From Selenomonas sp. AE3005 (GTDB lineage Bacteria > Bacillota > Negativicutes > Selenomonadales > Selenomonadaceae), in NCBI RefSeq assembly GCF_905233635.1, contig NZ_CAJODG010000069.1, positions 1 through 15,886 of the forward strand: a DNA stretch of 15,886 nucleotides, given 5' to 3'. Below the pieces are notes generated by a model. It was not told the origin of the DNA, made no database searches, and was given only the letters and a program-made list of their open reading frames with translations. The position numbers were made by a program, and so were the translations under genes. Below are positions 13,172-15,886 of this stretch, piece after piece (position 1 is the stretch's first letter; the number at the start of each line of letters is the position of its first letter).

Positions 13172-13801
13172 ATGCGTGTTACCAATAAAATTAAAGAAGA
13201 ACAGATACGCATTTTAGGGGAAGTCTACAAAGATGCCAAACCGGCGCTGATTTTCCACAATCCCTTTGAACTGCTGATTGCGGTGATTTTGTCGGCCCAG
13301 TGCACAGACAAACGCGTCAATGTGACCACGGCCAGGCTGTTTAAAAAGGTAACCATGCCGGAAGATATTATGGACATGGGCCTGGAAAAACTCGAAGAGG
13401 AAATCCGTGACTGCGGCCTCTATCACAATAAGGCCAAAAACATTATGGGTGCCTGTCAGGAACTGTGCAACAAATTTCAGGGGAGAGTCCCGGCGGATTT
13501 TGAACTGCTGATGGAATTGCCCGGTGTCGGCCGCAAAACGGCCAACGTGGTGCTGAGCGTAGGCTTTGACATACCGGCTATTGCCGTAGATACCCATGTT
13601 TTCCGTGTGGCCAACCGGCTGAAACTGGCAGTGGGCGACACACCGCTGGTTGTGGAAAAACGGCTGATGAAAGCCATTCCGCAGGAAAAATGGTCGGCAG
13701 CCCATCACTGGCTTATCTGGCACGGCCGGAATATCTGCAAGGCGCGCAAGCCGCTGTGTCATGAGTGTCCTTTGGCTGAGGTGTGCCCCAGTTGTCAATG
13801 A
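13172..13801 (+). CDS. nth: Endonuclease III (DNA glycosylase/AP lyase)
   Basis: A 209-aa protein, normal length for Nth, which removes oxidised pyrimidines and cleaves abasic sites in base excision repair. The helix-hairpin-helix LPGVGRKTA (116-124) carries the catalytic lysine K122, and the catalytic aspartate is D140 in AVDTHVFRVANRL. The [4Fe-4S] cluster ligands are complete with C-x6-C-x2-C-x5-C at 189, 196, 199 and 205. SD AGGAGAG precedes the ATG. It is followed after 14 nt by the GNAT gene, so the two are co-transcribed. Confidence 0.97.
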   Translation: MRVTNKIKEEQIRILGEVYKDAKPALIFHNPFELLIAVILSAQCTDKRVNVTTARLFKKVTMPEDIMDMGLEKLEEEIRDCGLYHNKAKNIMGACQELCNKFQGRVPADFELLMELPGVGRKTANVVLSVGFDIPAIAVDTHVFRVANRLKLAVGDTPLVVEKRLMKAIPQEKWSAAHHWLIWHGRNICKARKPLCHECPLAEVCPSCQ

Positions 13802-13815
13802 AATGAGATGAGAGC

Positions 13816-14268
13816 ATGATTTATCGCAAAGCCACATTTGCTGATGTGGAGGCAATATATGAACTGGTGGCTGACTATGCCGCCGAGGGGGTTATGCTGG
13901 CCCGTTCCCGTAACACCCTCTATGAAACCCTGCGTGATATGGTAGTGGCCATTGACGATGACGGCACGCTGGCCGGTGTCGGCGGCCTGCATATCATTTG
14001 GGATAAGCTGGCTGAGGTGCGTACCATGGCCGTATCACCCCCAAAGCGGCGCCGGGGCATAGGCGCGGAAATCGTCCGCCACCTGTTGGCCGAAGGTGAA
14101 AAACTGGGCATTGAGAAGTTCTTCACGCTGACTTATCAGCCGGAATTTTTCAAGGCTTTGGGCTTTACCGTCATAAATAAAGAGGAACTTCCGCATAAGG
14201 TGTGGAAAGAATGTATAGATTGCCCCAAATTCCCCAACTGCGATGAAATCGCTATGGTGAAGGTATAA
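13816..14268 (+). CDS. GNAT N-acetyltransferase, short ArgA-like
   Basis: A 150-aa GNAT protein that transfers acetyl from acetyl-CoA. The acetyl-CoA-binding loop is RRRGIGAEIV (78-87), preceded by the beta strand VRTMAVSP. The C-terminal ECIDCPKFPNCDEIAM pattern with three cysteines (133, 136, 142) is typical of the short ArgA-like enzymes that make N-acetylglutamate, the first step of arginine synthesis, in bacteria lacking the long ArgA. That function is inferred from this pattern; no arginine genes are adjacent. The SD (GATGAGAG) is weak, and translation may be coupled to nth, whose stop is 14 bases upstream. Confidence 0.85.
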   Translation: MIYRKATFADVEAIYELVADYAAEGVMLARSRNTLYETLRDMVVAIDDDGTLAGVGGLHIIWDKLAEVRTMAVSPPKRRRGIGAEIVRHLLAEGEKLGIEKFFTLTYQPEFFKALGFTVINKEELPHKVWKECIDCPKFPNCDEIAMVKV

Positions 14269-14290
14269 TGTAAGTAATGGAGGTATTAGC

Positions 14291-15304
14291 GTGATTATTG
14301 TAATGAGCCCCAATGCTACTAAAGAAAACTTGCAGCGTGTTATTCAAAAGATTGAATCCGCTGGACTTAAAACCCATATATCGGAGGGTGCTGAAGTAAC
14401 AATAGTTGGTGTAATTGGTGAAAAGAGCAAGATTGCCAATCTGGAAATGAATATGATGGACGGTGTGGAAAAGACCGTCCGTATCACGGAAAAATACAAA
14501 CTGGTCAGCCGTAACTTCCATCCCGAGGCAACCATCGTGGACGTGGACGGGGTGAAAATCGGCGGCAAGGAAATCGTGGTCATGGCCGGCCCCTGCTCCG
14601 TAGAGAGTATTGACCAGCTCCGTGAGGCTGCCAAGGCCGTGAAGGCCGGCGGTGCCAAGTTCCTGCGCGGTGGTGCGTTCAAGCCCCGTACCAGCCCCTA
14701 TGACTTCCAGGGATTGGAGGAAGAAGGCCTCAAAATGCTCCGTCAGGTTGCAGATGAAGAAGGCCTCAAGGTCGTTACGGAAATTGTCGATAAAGACGAT
14801 TTGGAACTGGTGGGCAAATATGCTGACGTTTATCAGGTCGGCGCGCGCAATATGCAGAACTTCCAGCTGTTAAAGGCTCTGGGCAAGGTGAAAAAGCCCG
14901 TTATGTTAAAACGCGGCCTGTCGGCGACTATCAGCGAATGGCTCAATGCTGCCGAGTATATCATGGCTGGCGGCAACGAGCAGGTTATCCTCTGCGAGCG
15001 CGGTATCCGCACCTATGAAACCTTTACCCGTAACACACTGGACCTCAGCGCTGTAGCTGCCGTGAAGGAACTTTCCCACCTGCCCATCATCGTGGACCCG
15101 AGCCACGGCACCGGCCGCTGGCAAATGGTTCAGCCCATGGCCCGGGCGGCTGTGGCTGCCGGCTGTGACGGCCTCATCATTGAAGTACATCCCCATCCGG
15201 AGGTGGCGCTTTCCGATGGCGACCAGAGCCTGACGCCGAAGAATTTCAACCGCCTGATGGAGGACCTGGGCAAAATTGCGGCGGTAATGGAGCGTACTTT
15301 ATAA
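14291..15304 (+). CDS. aroF: 3-deoxy-7-phosphoheptulonate (DAHP) synthase, type I-beta with regulatory N-domain
   Basis: A 337-aa enzyme joining phosphoenolpyruvate and erythrose 4-phosphate, the first step of the shikimate pathway. Residues 1-~70 form the ferredoxin-like (ACT-like) domain seen in Thermotoga-type enzymes, through which Tyr/Phe feedback acts. The catalytic barrel shows AGPCSVES (99-106), GGAFKPRTSPYDFQG (127-141), YQVGARNMQN, MLKRG and DPSHGTGR; the Cys of AGPC and the His of SHGT are metal ligands. It starts at GTG (14291-14293) with GGAGG 8 bases upstream. Its stop abuts the tyrA ATG, so it is feedback-sensitive supply of the tyrosine branch. Confidence 0.96.
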   Translation: MIIVMSPNATKENLQRVIQKIESAGLKTHISEGAEVTIVGVIGEKSKIANLEMNMMDGVEKTVRITEKYKLVSRNFHPEATIVDVDGVKIGGKEIVVMAGPCSVESIDQLREAAKAVKAGGAKFLRGGAFKPRTSPYDFQGLEEEGLKMLRQVADEEGLKVVTEIVDKDDLELVGKYADVYQVGARNMQNFQLLKALGKVKKPVMLKRGLSATISEWLNAAEYIMAGGNEQVILCERGIRTYETFTRNTLDLSAVAAVKELSHLPIIVDPSHGTGRWQMVQPMARAAVAAGCDGLIIEVHPHPEVALSDGDQSLTPKNFNRLMEDLGKIAAVMERTL

Positions 15305-15886
15305 ATGGCAAGGGAAAAAACAACACTGGCCATTATCGGTGTGGGCCTCATTGGCGGTTCTTTAGGCCTGTGCCTGAAGGACAAGCTGGGCGATGATATC
15401 TACATCACCGGCCTGTGCCGCAGTCAGGCCTCCATGGACAAGGCGATGGAACTCGGAGCTGTGGACTTTGCTTCCCCGGACGTAAAAGCCGTAGTGGAGC
15501 AGGCGGATATCATCTTTTTGAGTCCGCCGGTACTGCAAATCGTGCCCATGGTGGAAAAGATACTGCCTTATCTGAAAAAAGGCGCGATTATCACCGACGC
15601 CGGCAGTACCAAGCAGTATATCTGGGAGCACCTGCAAAAGATTTTGCCCCCGGATATCTACTACATCGCCGGCCACCCCATGACCGGCCGGGAAAAAAGC
15701 GGCGTAACCGCAGCGAAAAAAGACTTGTTCGTGGGCAAGGCCTACGTCATCGTGGAGGACACAGGCGCACCGCCAGAGGCGCATGCAAAGCTCATGGCGC
15801 TGTTAAAGCATACCGGCGCCAACTTTACCACGCTCGATATCGCCAAACATGACCGTTGTGCCTCTGTTATCAGCCACGTGCCCCAT
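15305..15886 (+). CDS. tyrA: Prephenate dehydrogenase, 5' part (runs off right edge)
   Basis: The first 194 codons of TyrA, which oxidises prephenate to 4-hydroxyphenylpyruvate with NAD+ for tyrosine synthesis. The Rossmann fingerprint GVGLIGGSLG is at 12-21, the GHPMTGREKSG active-site loop follows at about 122-132, and the frame leaves the window in HDRCASVISHVPH, the prephenate-binding helix. The ATG at 15305-15307 directly follows the aroF stop TAA with no intervening base, so translation is very likely coupled; the nearest SD-like GGAG is about 13 bases upstream. Whether the full protein has a C-terminal ACT domain cannot be seen. Confidence 0.95.
   Translation, partial: MAREKTTLAIIGVGLIGGSLGLCLKDKLGDDIYITGLCRSQASMDKAMELGAVDFASPDVKAVVEQADIIFLSPPVLQIVPMVEKILPYLKKGAIITDAGSTKQYIWEHLQKILPPDIYYIAGHPMTGREKSGVTAAKKDLFVGKAYVIVEDTGAPPEAHAKLMALLKHTGANFTTLDIAKHDRCASVISHVPH

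Overview
The window looks like a chromosomal segment of a motile anaerobe of the Negativicutes, probably near Selenomonas or Mitsuokella. The basis is gene content and protein style: a biotin-domain-less oxaloacetate decarboxylase-type carboxyltransferase, an ACT/UPF0210 pair, a type I-beta DAHP synthase, strong AGGAGG-type ribosome binding sites, a chemoreceptor, and a promoter of the flagellar sigma-D/FliA class. The taxonomy is inference; no 16S gene is present.

Left part (1-5500), mostly on the minus strand. It holds the 5' end of an AlbA_2 (Schlafen-like) domain gene whose promoter is overlaid by a perfect 24-bp palindrome, then a small secreted Lys/Gln/Pro-rich protein with its own terminator. 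A gene-poor stretch (623-1108) follows, carrying a plus-strand promoter-like sequence, long hairpins and a plus-oriented terminator. Four minus-strand genes of unknown function come next (331, 456, 83 and 463 aa). The first gene is preceded by a near-consensus sigma-D promoter. Three of the four proteins share a short motif near the N terminus, two of them almost identically (PAYQVEL[ST]G). They lack signal peptides and membrane segments, and two are rich in predicted coiled coil. This is the best candidate for an undescribed system here, probably linked to the flagellar regulon.

Middle part (5465-9700). The tmRNA gene ssrA (minus) has its own promoter and terminator. Next are a 662-aa dCache/HAMP chemoreceptor and a mosaic of palindromic repeats. 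The Mg2+/divalent cation channel gene corA is flanked on both sides by inverted copies of one ~145-bp repeat whose two indels are both multiples of three. The corA leader holds an unannotated 32-codon ORF with an acidic, proline-containing start (MDDHPDTAEP). Its own SD and the corA SD can each be sequestered in hairpins, which suggests translational regulation by metal, analogous to the mgtL and corL leader ORFs.

Right part (9700-15886). oadA (minus) is transcribed divergently from an ACT-domain gene and its constant partner UPF0210 (plus). Then come nth (endonuclease III), an ArgA-like GNAT acetyltransferase, aroF (DAHP synthase with an N-terminal ferredoxin-like domain) and the start of tyrA (prephenate dehydrogenase), which runs off the right edge. 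aroF and tyrA abut directly and supply aromatic amino acid, especially tyrosine, synthesis.

All calls are from reading the sequence. Family names rest on recognised motifs, not on database searches.
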